NCBI GenBank assembly: GCA_937889535.1
Contig: CALBZW010000013.1
Span: 1 to 36,327 of the forward strand
DNA from: an uncultured Candidatus Saccharibacteria bacterium
GTDB lineage: Bacteria; Patescibacteriota; Saccharimonadia; Saccharimonadales; Saccharimonadaceae
DNA length: 36,327 nt
Direction: 5' to 3'
Notes under the pieces: model-generated
Seen by the model: only the letters and a program-made list of their open reading frames with translations
The model's database searches: none
Told to the model about the DNA's origin: nothing
In this document: in pieces, positions 1 to 7,698 of the stretch
Position numbering within the stretch: position 1 is the stretch's first letter
Layout: each line of letters opens with the position of its first letter
Position numbers and translations under genes: made by a program

Positions 1-72
1 AGCGATAATAAGGATTATTATCGCTGCCCAGGGCAGGATTGGAAGAATAGCAGTAAAGAAATTTTGTATCAT
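1..72 (-). CDS. Membrane protein, N-terminal fragment (runs off left edge)
   Basis: Only the first 24 codons are inside the window: an ATG followed by a hydrophobic segment rich in Ile, Leu, Ala, Trp and Pro (MIQNFFTAILPILPW then AAIIILIIA), which looks like an N-terminal membrane helix. The start is supported by a strong Shine-Dalgarno sequence (AAAGGAGGT) a few bases upstream and by a consensus promoter further upstream. The function cannot be judged from this much sequence. Confidence 0.6.
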   Translation of the reverse strand, partial: MIQNFFTAILPILPWAAIIILIIA

Positions 73-166
73 ACAGATACCTCCTTTGAAGAATATTTGC
101 ACCCTAATCAACAAAAAACGTTTTTAAGGTGCATAAAATATCTGAGCGAAATTGCTCATTACTTCC

Positions 167-195
167 ATTGTATCACACTTTTTATAAAAAGTCAA
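167..195 (-). promoter_or_regulatory. Promoter TTGACT-N17-TACAAT for the left-edge gene
   Basis: On the minus strand TTGACT and TACAAT are separated by exactly 17 nt, with a TG dinucleotide just before the -10. About 90 nt of leader separate it from the start codon. The leader contains GCACC/GGTGC and GAGC/GCTC inverted repeats. The same promoter type recurs upstream of other accessory genes in the window. Confidence 0.75.
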
Positions 196-210
196 TAGTT
201 ATAACACGCC

Positions 211-1440
211 TTACCGCGCTCGCCAGATTTGTTCGAGGAAACGAGTACGCATAGTACTGAAATTGCGCTCGGAGATTGGCATAGTATGGGCGTGAAGACC
301 TTTGAGAAAATCGGCAAAATAGCGATTATCAAGATAATCGACGGCGTGACGGCGGAAAAATTGATAAATTTCGCTATATTTCACAATGCGATAAGGCTTC
401 GCGAGGTGGTATTTCTCCAGATTGAAGAGATTATAATCTGGGGTGAAGACGAAATAATGCGCGGTTTTACCATAAACTGCATCCGCGGAGTCAGAAATCC
501 GCCCTTCGGTGTATTCTTGGTATTTGTTCAGCTGCGAATAATGATCGGATTTAATGCCGTTGAGGTTAGATTTAATCTTGTTTTCAATCACGAGGATACT
601 GTCTTCGCTTTCGATCCAGAGGTCGATATTATGATTGCTTTCGCGGACGATAGCGAAATCGCGGTCAAAATCAGCAACGCCGAGAATATCATGCGCAAAC
701 TTCGGAAATAAATCTGGACGATACTGAAAATAGTAGGCGAGTAGATTAGAAAAGGCCAGCTCATCGTTCTCCTTACGGATAATCTCAAGAAAAGTTGGGT
801 CGGTAGCGCGAGTCGTCTGGCTAGCCGTGAGCTTGGTGGTAGTGTTCTTGGATGCCCAGAGATTGTCGTCATCTAGGACAGCACGCAAAACGCGATAGGC
901 CTCGGGATCGTTCGCAAACGAATAGTATTTGCGCGAGGATTGATTGTCGATTGCTTTGCTGACGGAATTGAGATAGAAAACCGTAGCAGTCGGGTCGTCA
1001 GTTGTAAAGCCAGCATCAATCGTCAAGATTAGGCGCGTATCCGGGCGGGGCGTACAAACCTCGGAGGCGCGGAATGAGGCAACGGTCGTCGCCAGATCTT
1101 CTTCGCCGCCATGATAGATATTGTCACGAAAAATCCGGCTGAGCTGTACCCCAGCGTAGGTAATCTCGCCCGCAGACGATGCATCGACCGGAGTCAGACC
1201 AGTGGCTCGCGCGATGACTTCGACCGTAGTTTTGCCCTCGAGATTGCGGACGAAGATGACATCAGAAATTGGATGTGTATCGAGGTCGACTGCTCCGCTC
1301 GGAGTAATATAGAGGTAATTCTGGCCGTCATCAGCGCGAAACAAATTGATAACTTCGTGGCCGATGTTCTCGCCCTCGTCGAGGTAAGCACCAGCGAAAA
1401 GCTTATTGATTAAAATTTCAGGAGAAGAATTAGTGTCCAT
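211..1440 (-). CDS. PD-(D/E)XK nuclease-fold protein
   Basis: A 409-aa protein. The C-terminal half has the PD-(D/E)XK nuclease core: Glu224 in KENDELAFSNLL, Asp273 in NIDLWIES, the E-x-K motif at Glu286/Lys288 in VIENKIKS, and Gln303 in a following helix. The spacing matches families such as PDDEXK_4. The first 200 residues form a separate domain I do not recognise. No methyltransferase or partner restriction subunit lies beside it, so it may be a stand-alone defence nuclease, an endonuclease-like repair enzyme or part of a mobile element; the choice is open. The TATAAT box sits 6 nt before the ATG, which implies a leaderless mRNA. Confidence 0.75.
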   Translation of the reverse strand: MDTNSSPEILINKLFAGAYLDEGENIGHEVINLFRADDGQNYLYITPSGAVDLDTHPISDVIFVRNLEGKTTVEVIARATGLTPVDASSAGEITYAGVQLSRIFRDNIYHGGEEDLATTVASFRASEVCTPRPDTRLILTIDAGFTTDDPTATVFYLNSVSKAIDNQSSRKYYSFANDPEAYRVLRAVLDDDNLWASKNTTTKLTASQTTRATDPTFLEIIRKENDELAFSNLLAYYFQYRPDLFPKFAHDILGVADFDRDFAIVRESNHNIDLWIESEDSILVIENKIKSNLNGIKSDHYSQLNKYQEYTEGRISDSADAVYGKTAHYFVFTPDYNLFNLEKYHLAKPYRIVKYSEIYQFFRRHAVDYLDNRYFADFLKGLHAHTMPISERNFSTMRTRFLEQIWRAR

Positions 1441-1446
1441 ACTTCC

Positions 1447-1455
1447 ATTATACCA
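1447..1455 (-). promoter_or_regulatory. Extended -10 promoter (leaderless) of the PD-(D/E)XK gene
   Basis: Minus-strand TGGTATAAT, with TATAAT at 1447-1452 and exactly 6 nt before the ATG at 1440. Transcription would begin at the start codon. Confidence 0.7.
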
Positions 1456-1509
1456 TAACTGATGTTATGGCTGTATAACCGCGTCGCTTTATGACATTTT
1501 ATGACAAAT

Positions 1510-1525
1510 CCCCGCCGGAGCGGGG
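1510..1525 (-). terminator. Terminator-like hairpin after the racemase gene
   Basis: CCCCGC/GCGGGG stem followed on the minus strand by ATTTGT. A second perfect hairpin (AGTCTCCGAT/ATCGGAGACT, 1563-1587) overlaps the racemase stop codon. One or both probably end the transcript. Confidence 0.6.
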
Positions 1526-1574
1526 TGTCTGTCGTAAAAAGTTGCTTGCCGATATGTGATTTAGTCTCCGATCT

Positions 1575-2384
1575 CTAATCGGAGACTTTCCACTTGCCAA
1601 GGCATGCCTTGGCAAGTCCGGCAATATGAGCCTGCTTAGAATCGACAACGGAGAGAGGACGGTCGCCGTTAGCCTGCAACATTGCAAGGAGCTTCTGCAA
1701 TTCGGACTCGCAGTAAATGAGCGACAGCTCTGTGCAGCCAAGAATAACTACATCAACCGGCTGCAGGGTGAGGGCGTCCTGGATCATGTGCAGATACCAT
1801 TTCTGTGCGTCATCTGTAATTTCACCATGACAGAACTCGTTAAAAATCCGATCATTTAAGACCGTCCTTTCTAATTGGCCGGGGATCGAAATTTCCAGAC
1901 CATATCCTTCAAGACGTGACCTAATTGAATCTCCTTCCATCGTCTCGAGCGTACCGAGTAGCAAAACCCGGCGCGGTTCGTCCTTACTGTACGCATTCGG
2001 GTATTTTGTGCGGTTACCGTCAATTAGTTCGACACAGCGCTGACCAATGCAATCGGCGATATGAATAAACCGGTCACCACCGATACGAGCTTCGATCATT
2101 GGCGCAATCTTATGAACAGTATTACTGGCTACCGCTACATACTCCGCACCGATGAAGGTCAGTGAATCAGCCATATTACTCAGAAACTCGCCAATTCCAG
2201 ACCAATCGCCCGCCAGCATATCTTCCCGAACTTCAGCGAAATTAACATCGCGCTGGATCAGCTCGGCGTTATTGAGCCCGCCAAGTGTTTGGTTAACTAA
2301 GTTATGAATGCCAGCAGAGTAGCCGTCCGAAGACTCGTGGCTTAATCCGCCAATGACACCAACCGTGTGTAAAATAGAATCCAT
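1575..2384 (-). CDS. Aspartate/glutamate racemase-family protein
   Basis: 269 aa from the ATG at 2384, which follows an AAAGGGGG ribosome-binding site; the longer frame upstream starts only with TTG. The family fold is shown by the N-terminal VGVIGGLSHESS, a first active-site loop VASNTVHK (residues 85-92) and a second loop VILGCTELSLI with Cys217. Racemases of this family interconvert L- and D-Asp or Glu using two facing acid/base residues. Here the first cysteine is replaced by Ser87, as in single-cysteine members such as E. coli YgeA (Thr/Cys). The substrate is unknown; a role in D-amino-acid supply or turnover of host-derived amino acids is inference. It has its own consensus promoter and a leader of about 95 nt. 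Confidence 0.8.
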   Translation of the reverse strand: MDSILHTVGVIGGLSHESSDGYSAGIHNLVNQTLGGLNNAELIQRDVNFAEVREDMLAGDWSGIGEFLSNMADSLTFIGAEYVAVASNTVHKIAPMIEARIGGDRFIHIADCIGQRCVELIDGNRTKYPNAYSKDEPRRVLLLGTLETMEGDSIRSRLEGYGLEISIPGQLERTVLNDRIFNEFCHGEITDDAQKWYLHMIQDALTLQPVDVVILGCTELSLIYCESELQKLLAMLQANGDRPLSVVDSKQAHIAGLAKACLGKWKVSD

Positions 2385-2484
2385 ATGAGATCCCCCTTTC
2401 AAAAACTTCAATTTATGGATTTAGCATCAACAAAGCAACTTCTTGTTTTGACATTAAGCTGCAATAGTGACACTATATTCTTCT

Positions 2485-2513
2485 ATTATAGCACACCTTG
2501 CTCAAAATGTCAA
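2485..2513 (-). promoter_or_regulatory. Consensus promoter TTGACA-N17-TATAAT of the racemase gene
   Basis: Perfect -35 and -10 hexamers on the minus strand with 17-nt spacing and an upstream TG. It overlaps, back to back, the glyS promoter on the plus strand. Confidence 0.8.
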
Positions 2514-2526
2514 TGTATAGTATAAT
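2498..2526 (+). promoter_or_regulatory. Leaderless promoter of glyS
   Basis: TTGCTC (2498-2503), 17 nt, TATAAT (2521-2526), then 6 nt to the ATG at 2533. There is no space for a Shine-Dalgarno sequence, so the mRNA should start at the AUG. Confidence 0.7.
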
Positions 2527-2532
2527 CCATAC

Positions 2533-3843
2533 ATGAGTAAACTAGAAAATATCGTAAGTCTATGTAAAAGAAGGGGGTTTATATTTCCGGGGTCCGACGT
2601 TTATGGCGGTATGGCCGGTACATGGGATTACGGTCCTCTAGGCACAATCTTGAAACGCAATATGATGGATGCGTGGTGGAATTATTGGGTTGACCAGCGC
2701 GATGATATGTATGGGGTGGATGCGGCGATTATTATGAATCCGCAAGTTTGGGAGGCGTCGGGGCATGTCGCGACATTTGCTGATCCGTTAGTCGAATGCA
2801 AAGAATGCCACGGGCGATTCCGGGCGGACAAATTAGTTGACGGGGCGACGGAGAGTATCACGACCGAGGAGTTTCTGAAAGCGGATGTGAAATGCCCGAC
2901 CTGCGGGAAGAAGAATTGGGGTGAGATTCGGAAGTTCAATATGATGTTCAAGACGCATGTCGGCCCGATTGACGATGATTCAAGCATTGCGTATCTCCGA
3001 CCAGAGACGGCGCAAGGGATTTTTACGAACTTCAAAAATGTCGTCGATACGATTTATCCGGATATGCCGTTTGGGATTGCGCAACAGGGGAAAGCCTTCC
3101 GAAATGAGATTTCGCCACGGGATTTCATCTTGCGCGACCGCGAATGCAGCCAGATGGAGATTGAATATTTTGTGAAACCGGACGATTGGGAGCGAGCGTT
3201 CGAGGAACTGCGCGCGGGTCAGCACGACTTCTTGGAGAATGTAATCGGCTTGCCGGCAAGTGCGATCCATGAATTGGACGTGCCAGAAGGGGACCGGGCG
3301 CATTATTCAAAGCGGACGATTGACTTTATGTTTGATTATCCAAACGGCGAAGAAGAGTTGATGGGGTTAGCGTATCGGACAGACTTCGACCTAAGCAACA
3401 TCCAGCGAGCAAGTGGGAAAAATATGGAGTATCGCGACAAGGTGACGGGTGAGACGTTTGTGCCGCACGTGATCGAACCTTCGATCGGAGTGGAGCGGCT
3501 GTTCCTCGCGATTTTGAGTAATGCGTATACAGAGGAAGAGGACCGGATTGTATTGAAATTACCTTCCGGGTTGGCGCCATATAAGTACTGCGTAAGTCCG
3601 CTACTGAAGAATAAGCCGGAATTGGTAGAGCGAGCGAAAGAAGTTTATGAGACATTGAAGAAGAAATACATGTTCGTGACTTGGGATGATTCGGGCAACA
3701 TCGGGAAACGCTATAAAAAACAAGACGAAATCGGGACGCCGAAGTGTGTCGTCGTGGACTTTGAGGGGCTGGAAGACGGAACCGTAACCGTACGTGACCG
3801 GGATACGACGGAGCAGGTACGGGTGAAGGTGGAAGAGTTGTAA
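2533..3843 (+). CDS. glyS: Glycyl-tRNA synthetase, single-chain class II
   Basis: 436 aa. Charges tRNA-Gly with glycine; it is the alpha2-type enzyme shared with archaea, eukaryotes and some bacteria, not the bacterial alpha2-beta2 form. The N-terminus KRRGFIFPGSDVYGG and YGPLGTILKRN are typical. A four-cysteine zinc knuckle (CKEC...CPTC) lies near residues 94-126. Motif 2 (FRNEISPRDFILRDREC) and motif 3 (EPSIGVERLFLAIL) are intact. The last 110 residues form the anticodon-binding domain (VSPLLKNKPELVERA). The length is on the short side for the family but complete. It is monocistronic, followed at once by a large inverted repeat and a terminator. Confidence 0.97.
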   Translation: MSKLENIVSLCKRRGFIFPGSDVYGGMAGTWDYGPLGTILKRNMMDAWWNYWVDQRDDMYGVDAAIIMNPQVWEASGHVATFADPLVECKECHGRFRADKLVDGATESITTEEFLKADVKCPTCGKKNWGEIRKFNMMFKTHVGPIDDDSSIAYLRPETAQGIFTNFKNVVDTIYPDMPFGIAQQGKAFRNEISPRDFILRDRECSQMEIEYFVKPDDWERAFEELRAGQHDFLENVIGLPASAIHELDVPEGDRAHYSKRTIDFMFDYPNGEEELMGLAYRTDFDLSNIQRASGKNMEYRDKVTGETFVPHVIEPSIGVERLFLAILSNAYTEEEDRIVLKLPSGLAPYKYCVSPLLKNKPELVERAKEVYETLKKKYMFVTWDDSGNIGKRYKKQDEIGTPKCVVVDFEGLEDGTVTVRDRDTTEQVRVKVEEL

Positions 3844-3845
3844 AG

Positions 3846-4027
3846 AAGGATAGGTAGAGTAGTTAATTCTGGAATGGGAGCCTCGCGCAGGGGCTTCCTT
3901 TTGGATTTTGCTCTAGAGAGCCGCGAAAGTTCCGGAGGCGTAACTCCGCTGACTTTCGCTAAAATCCAAAAGGAATCCTCTGGCTCGACTCTTTTATATT
4001 CCAGAATTAACTACTCCACCTATCCTT
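3846..4027. repeat. 182-bp giant inverted repeat (long hairpin) after glyS
   Basis: The outer arms 3846-3875 and 3998-4027 are 30-bp inverted copies with one mismatch. Inside are further nested stems: GAGCC/GGCTC, a 15-bp stem 3895-3909 with 3961-3975, a GCTC/GAGC mini-hairpin, and GCGAAAGT/ACTTTCGC closing a CGGAG/CTCCG loop. It begins 3 nt after the glyS stop. No open frame is conserved by the pairing, so it behaves as a structured RNA or a miniature transposable element, not a gene. Confidence 0.85.
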
Positions 4028-4064
4028 CACCACTGTTTTTCACGTATACTCGTAAATCGACATG

Positions 4065-4099
4065 AAAAAACCGGAACGATAATACTTGTTCCGGTTTTT
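4065..4099. terminator. Bidirectional terminator between glyS and the 4123 gene
   Basis: AAAAAACCGGAAC and GTTCCGGTTTTT form a 12-bp stem with an 10-nt loop and T-runs on either strand, between two convergent genes. Confidence 0.85.
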
Positions 4100-4122
4100 G
4101 GGCTACCGAGGTAGCGGTGGTG

Positions 4123-4893
4123 CTATTTGTGGTCATAAAGGATGGGGCGTTCCGGACAATAGCCGACAAGATCCAGATGATCAGTACGATATTCTATGGC
4201 AGCAGCATAACCTATCACGATCTCATCGAGAGCCGTTGGATTATAAAGATAATAATCCCTCATCCCCTGCTCCGTTATCTCGTGAACCGTATCGATCTGG
4301 CGCTGCTCTTCATCGGTTAAACTGTCATTATCCCTAGACCAGAGTTCGGTCGCAACATAAGATGTGCCACCTAGATTTTCAACTTTTTGGAGAAACTGTA
4401 CATAGACATAGATTTCGCCATCCTCATATCGCGCCAATCCAGCATAGACAAGAGTGTTTTCGTCCAACTGAGTGCGTTGCTCTTCGCGGTAATCGAATAT
4501 ACCATTACCAAAACCTGCAATCGTATCTTGGGCAAAAGACATCTCGCTCGTATTGATTACGATCTCAGATCCAACGATTGGGATCTGTAAAACCGGTTTT
4601 CCAGAGTATGGCCCGAAAATTACAGTCTCATCGATGACATAATAACAATCATCAAGGCACTGCCCAGCAGTTCCGGTAATACTATGGCCGTGTTGTTCGG
4701 CGTAACTGTAAGTATATACCGACGTTTGCTCGTCTTCTGTTTCGACGGTGCGCCATATAGTCGCATTGAAAACGAATAATACGGTCGCCCAGAATGCAAT
4801 CACGGCTGTTAAAAATATAATCTGCTGTTTTCTACTCATTTGGTCAATTGTGCCAGAATAAGTCTCATAAGCTCTTTTTAGTTGTTTTCTCAT
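4123..4893 (-). CDS. Membrane-anchored protein of unknown function
   Basis: 256 aa. A basic N-terminus (MRKQLKRAYETYSG) precedes one membrane helix at about residues 27-43 (IIFLTAVIAFWATVLFVF); the remaining 210 residues are probably extracytoplasmic. The region after the helix has a Cys pair (residues 79 and 83, CLDDC) that could form a disulfide. I recognise no family. The start is supported by a GGGAGGG ribosome-binding site 6 nt before the ATG. It is expressed from a consensus promoter about 125 nt upstream, through a leader with a perfect CTTAAGGTA/TACCTTAAG hairpin (4949-4971). Confidence 0.7.
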   Translation of the reverse strand: MRKQLKRAYETYSGTIDQMSRKQQIIFLTAVIAFWATVLFVFNATIWRTVETEDEQTSVYTYSYAEQHGHSITGTAGQCLDDCYYVIDETVIFGPYSGKPVLQIPIVGSEIVINTSEMSFAQDTIAGFGNGIFDYREEQRTQLDENTLVYAGLARYEDGEIYVYVQFLQKVENLGGTSYVATELWSRDNDSLTDEEQRQIDTVHEITEQGMRDYYLYNPTALDEIVIGYAAAIEYRTDHLDLVGYCPERPILYDHK

Positions 4894-5017
4894 AATATTC
4901 CCTCCCTATATTCTTTGAGAAAATCTAGCACCACAAATTCGTAAGATACTTAAGGTATTTTGTACCTTAAGACATTAGAATATCGTGGTACAAACATTTG
5001 TTTTACCTTATGCTTTC

Positions 5018-5046
5018 ATTGTAGCATACTTTAGCGAAAAAGTCAA
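5018..5046 (-). promoter_or_regulatory. Promoter TTGACT-N17-TACAAT for the 4123-4893 gene
   Basis: Minus-strand TTGACT (5041-5046) and TACAAT (5018-5023), 17-nt spacing, TGC extended -10. The long leader downstream contains a 9-bp perfect hairpin. Confidence 0.78.
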
Positions 5047-5112
5047 TACTTTTATGGCTATTTTACTAAAAACGTCAATTAGAGCTACTGGGGATTTTAC
5101 CTCTTAAAATCG

Positions 5113-5123
5113 CCCCCCCCCCC
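5113..5123 (+). repeat. C11 homopolymer tract upstream of the ABC exporter promoter
   Basis: Eleven consecutive C residues, 23 nt upstream of the TTGTGG -35 box. Such tracts are prone to slipped-strand changes in length, and to sequencing errors. Confidence 0.9.
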
Positions 5124-5146
5124 AGCAAAATAGGCATAGAAAATGC

Positions 5147-5175
5147 TTGTGGAGAGGGCGGAGATAGGATATAAT
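5147..5175 (+). promoter_or_regulatory. Promoter of the ABC exporter gene
   Basis: TTGTGG (5147-5152), 17 nt, TATAAT (5170-5175). The ATG lies 10 nt after the -10, so the leader is only a few nucleotides and has no Shine-Dalgarno sequence. Confidence 0.65.
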
Positions 5176-5185
5176 TGTAGATAGT

Positions 5186-6982
5186 ATGACAAAAAAGAAG
5201 AACGAGCCAAACACGGTTTGGCGGACGATGTATTATTATTGGCGCGAAATCGTGAAATATAAGTGGTACGCGCTAGGGACGTTTATTTTGACGCCGATTG
5301 TGGTGTTCGTGCGAGCGATTCTCGCGCCGCTGATTTTTGCGGATTTGATCGAAAAGGCATCGCTTGGGCTGCCGATGAATGAGCTTCTAGAGACGGCACT
5401 CTGGGAAGTAGTCGGGTTTTTAGTGTTATACGCCTTTAACAAAATCGTTCTAGAGGAGCTCAGGCTGGCGTGGTGCTGGAAAATGGAGCTGCTGGCGATG
5501 TATGACTTGTCAAATATGGCGTTCAATACTGTGAGCGAGCAGTCGATGCAGTTTCATAGCGACCGGTTTTCTGGCTCCCTAGTGTCGCAGACGAATAAGT
5601 TTGTCTGGGCGTTCGAGCGATTGTTTGATACGATTATTTGGGATTTGTGGCCGACGCTGGCGTATATTGCGATGGTGATCGTGGTCCTAGCGCCGCAAGT
5701 GCCATGGTTTGCGGTCGGGGTGGTGATTTTTGCGGCGTTTTATACTCTGATTTCGGCGCGGGCGATGAAGAAAATTACAAAGCTGAATCAAGCCGAAGCG
5801 GAGGCAGAGGCGAAACAGACTGGACAACTGGCGGATTCGATTACGAATATTATATCGGTAAAGTCGTATGCGCAAGAGGCGCATGAGCGACATCGTTATG
5901 CGAATTTTTCGCGCAAGGTGCTGAACGTGAGTGATGAACTGAAAGCGGCGACGATTAAGCGCGATATTATGTTTAACTGTGTACAGATTGGGATTACGGC
6001 GATGATCTTGGCGTTTCTGCTCACGGGACGTGAATGGTTGGGGATTTCGGTGGCAACGCTCGTGCTGATCGTGAACTATGCGCAGACGATTCAGGGTGAA
6101 TTGTGGAACATTAATTCGATTTTGAAGAACCTGAATCGGGTGTTTGGCGATGCGCATGAGATGACATTAATTCTGGATACCGTCGACGATGTCGTCGACG
6201 CTGCGGATGCGCAGCCGCTGGTAATGCGAGAGGCAGGGGTGGATTTCGACAGTATCAGCTTCAAACACAAGGATGCGAAAGAAGAGATTTTTCATGATTT
6301 CAATCTACAGGTAGCGCCAGGTGAGCGAATTGGGCTAGTTGGTGTATCGGGGAGTGGAAAGACGACGCTGACGAAACTGCTACTAAGGTTTGCGGATGTG
6401 AACGCTGGGAAAATCACGGTGTCAGGACAGGATATTCGCGAAATTACGCAGCAGAGCTTGCGCGAAAATGTGGCATATGTGCCGCAAGAGACGTCGCTGT
6501 TTCACCGGACGATTGCGGAAAATATCGCGTATGGGCGACCGGGGGCGACGATGGAAGAAATCGTCTGGGCGGCCAAGCAGGCAAATGCAGATGATTTTAT
6601 CCGAGACTTGCCGGAAGGTTATGAGACGCTGGTCGGTGAGCGCGGGATTAAGTTGTCGGGCGGACAGCGACAGCGGATTGCGATTGCGCGTGCAATCCTG
6701 AAAGATGCGCCGATTCTTGTGCTGGATGAGGCGACGAGCGCACTTGATTCGGAGAGCGAAGCGCTGATTCAGGGGGCACTAGAGAGATTAATGAAGGGGC
6801 GGACAAGTATCGTGATCGCGCACCGGTTGTCGACCGTGGCAGGGCTGGATCGGATCGTGGTGATGGAAAACGGAAAGATTGTCGAGGAAGGCGCACATCA
6901 CGAACTACTAGAGAACCCGGAGGGCGTGTACGCTGGGCTATGGGGTAGACAGAGCGGGGCGTTCATGGAGGAGACTGAGTAA
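5186..6982 (+). CDS. ABC exporter (fused permease-ATPase, MsbA/MdlB type)
   Basis: 598 aa half-transporter. An N-terminal six-helix transmembrane domain (about residues 25-330) is followed by a nucleotide-binding domain. Walker A GVSGSGKTT is near residue 385, the signature LSGGQRQR near 488, Walker B ILVLDEATSALD near 510-520, and the H-loop in IVIAHRLS. It would act as a homodimer exporting lipid, peptide or drug; the substrate is not evident. It is monocistronic with a strong terminator. The poly-C tract upstream might tune expression. Confidence 0.9.
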   Translation: MTKKKNEPNTVWRTMYYYWREIVKYKWYALGTFILTPIVVFVRAILAPLIFADLIEKASLGLPMNELLETALWEVVGFLVLYAFNKIVLEELRLAWCWKMELLAMYDLSNMAFNTVSEQSMQFHSDRFSGSLVSQTNKFVWAFERLFDTIIWDLWPTLAYIAMVIVVLAPQVPWFAVGVVIFAAFYTLISARAMKKITKLNQAEAEAEAKQTGQLADSITNIISVKSYAQEAHERHRYANFSRKVLNVSDELKAATIKRDIMFNCVQIGITAMILAFLLTGREWLGISVATLVLIVNYAQTIQGELWNINSILKNLNRVFGDAHEMTLILDTVDDVVDAADAQPLVMREAGVDFDSISFKHKDAKEEIFHDFNLQVAPGERIGLVGVSGSGKTTLTKLLLRFADVNAGKITVSGQDIREITQQSLRENVAYVPQETSLFHRTIAENIAYGRPGATMEEIVWAAKQANADDFIRDLPEGYETLVGERGIKLSGGQRQRIAIARAILKDAPILVLDEATSALDSESEALIQGALERLMKGRTSIVIAHRLSTVAGLDRIVVMENGKIVEEGAHHELLENPEGVYAGLWGRQSGAFMEETE

Positions 6983-6983
6983 C

Positions 6984-7040
6984 AAAACATCCCGTCGTCT
7001 TTTCTTGAACCGCGTTCGTCGAAAAGAGACGAGATGTTTT
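6984..7040. terminator. Bidirectional terminator between the exporter and ppa
   Basis: AAAACATCCCGTCGTCTTTTC pairs imperfectly with GAAAAGAGACGAGATGTTTT; the T- and A-rich ends serve both converging genes. Confidence 0.8.
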
Positions 7041-7068
7041 ATCATGCTGCCCCCTCCAGAAATATTCC

Positions 7069-7599
7069 TTATTGATTGTTCCAGCGGTCGATAGCGTCTT
7101 TGATGACTTTTTTCGCCTCGTCAGAACCGGCGAATTCTTTCACTTCGGTCGTGCCTGGCTTCTTCAAATCTTTATAATGATTGAAGTGGAACTCAATCTG
7201 CTCAATCAAGCGTTTCGGCAAATCCTCGAGAGATTTAATCGCGTCACCATTGTTGCGGTCATCAGCGACTACGGCGATAATCTTATCGTCAACTTCACCA
7301 TCGTCGACGAATTTCATGACACCGAGAACCTTAGCCGCAGTGTAAATACCAGTCGTAAGCGGCTGGTCGGTAATCAACAAAACGTCAAGCTCATCGCCAT
7401 CCTCGTCCAAAGTCTGCGGAATAAAGCCATAGTTGCACGGCTTCGCGAAAGCAATCGGCTCAATCCGATCGAGCATGAAGCAAGCATTTTTGCGGTCCCA
7501 CTCGATTTTGTGATTACTGCCGGTCGGAATCTCAACGACGACATTAATTTCACCATTTTCGTAATCCCCCGGGGTCAAAATTTTATTGAAATCGGCCAT
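7069..7599 (-). CDS. ppa: Inorganic pyrophosphatase, family I
   Basis: 176 aa from the ATG at 7599 (MADFNKIL), preceded by a GGAG ribosome-binding site; the longer frame has no ribosome site. It hydrolyses pyrophosphate to two phosphates, pulling synthetic reactions forward. Family I landmarks are present: VVVEIPTGSNHKIEWDR, the NYGFIPQT loop, and the metal-binding signature DEDGDELDVLL. The length is normal for the family. It is a soluble cytoplasmic enzyme in a single-gene unit. Confidence 0.96.
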   Translation of the reverse strand: MADFNKILTPGDYENGEINVVVEIPTGSNHKIEWDRKNACFMLDRIEPIAFAKPCNYGFIPQTLDEDGDELDVLLITDQPLTTGIYTAAKVLGVMKFVDDGEVDDKIIAVVADDRNNGDAIKSLEDLPKRLIEQIEFHFNHYKDLKKPGTTEVKEFAGSDEAKKVIKDAIDRWNNQ

Positions 7600-7623
7600 A
7601 AAAACTCCTTTAGTTATGAAATA

Positions 7624-7632
7624 ATTATAGCA
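7624..7632 (-). promoter_or_regulatory. Extended -10 promoter of ppa
   Basis: Minus-strand TGCTATAAT (TATAAT at 7624-7629), with a short leader carrying GGAG before the ATG. Confidence 0.65.
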
Positions 7633-7644
7633 TACTTCAGGCAT

Positions 7645-7677
7645 ACAAAAAACAATCCCCGCCAGAAGCGAGGATGC
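7645..7677 (-). terminator. Terminator after the 7699-8349 gene
   Basis: ATCCTCGC/GCGGGGAT stem followed on the minus strand by TGTTTTTT. Confidence 0.85.
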
Positions 7678-7698
7678 TTTATCTTTTGTAAAATATCG

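Noticed and set aside
229..711. 160-codon plus-strand frame
   Set aside because: Antisense shadow of the PD-(D/E)XK gene, whose motifs are clear on the minus strand.
3874..4065. Open frame of 63 codons within the glyS-distal palindrome
   Set aside because: It has no ribosome site and exists only because the long inverted repeat lacks stops; the sequence is explained by base pairing.
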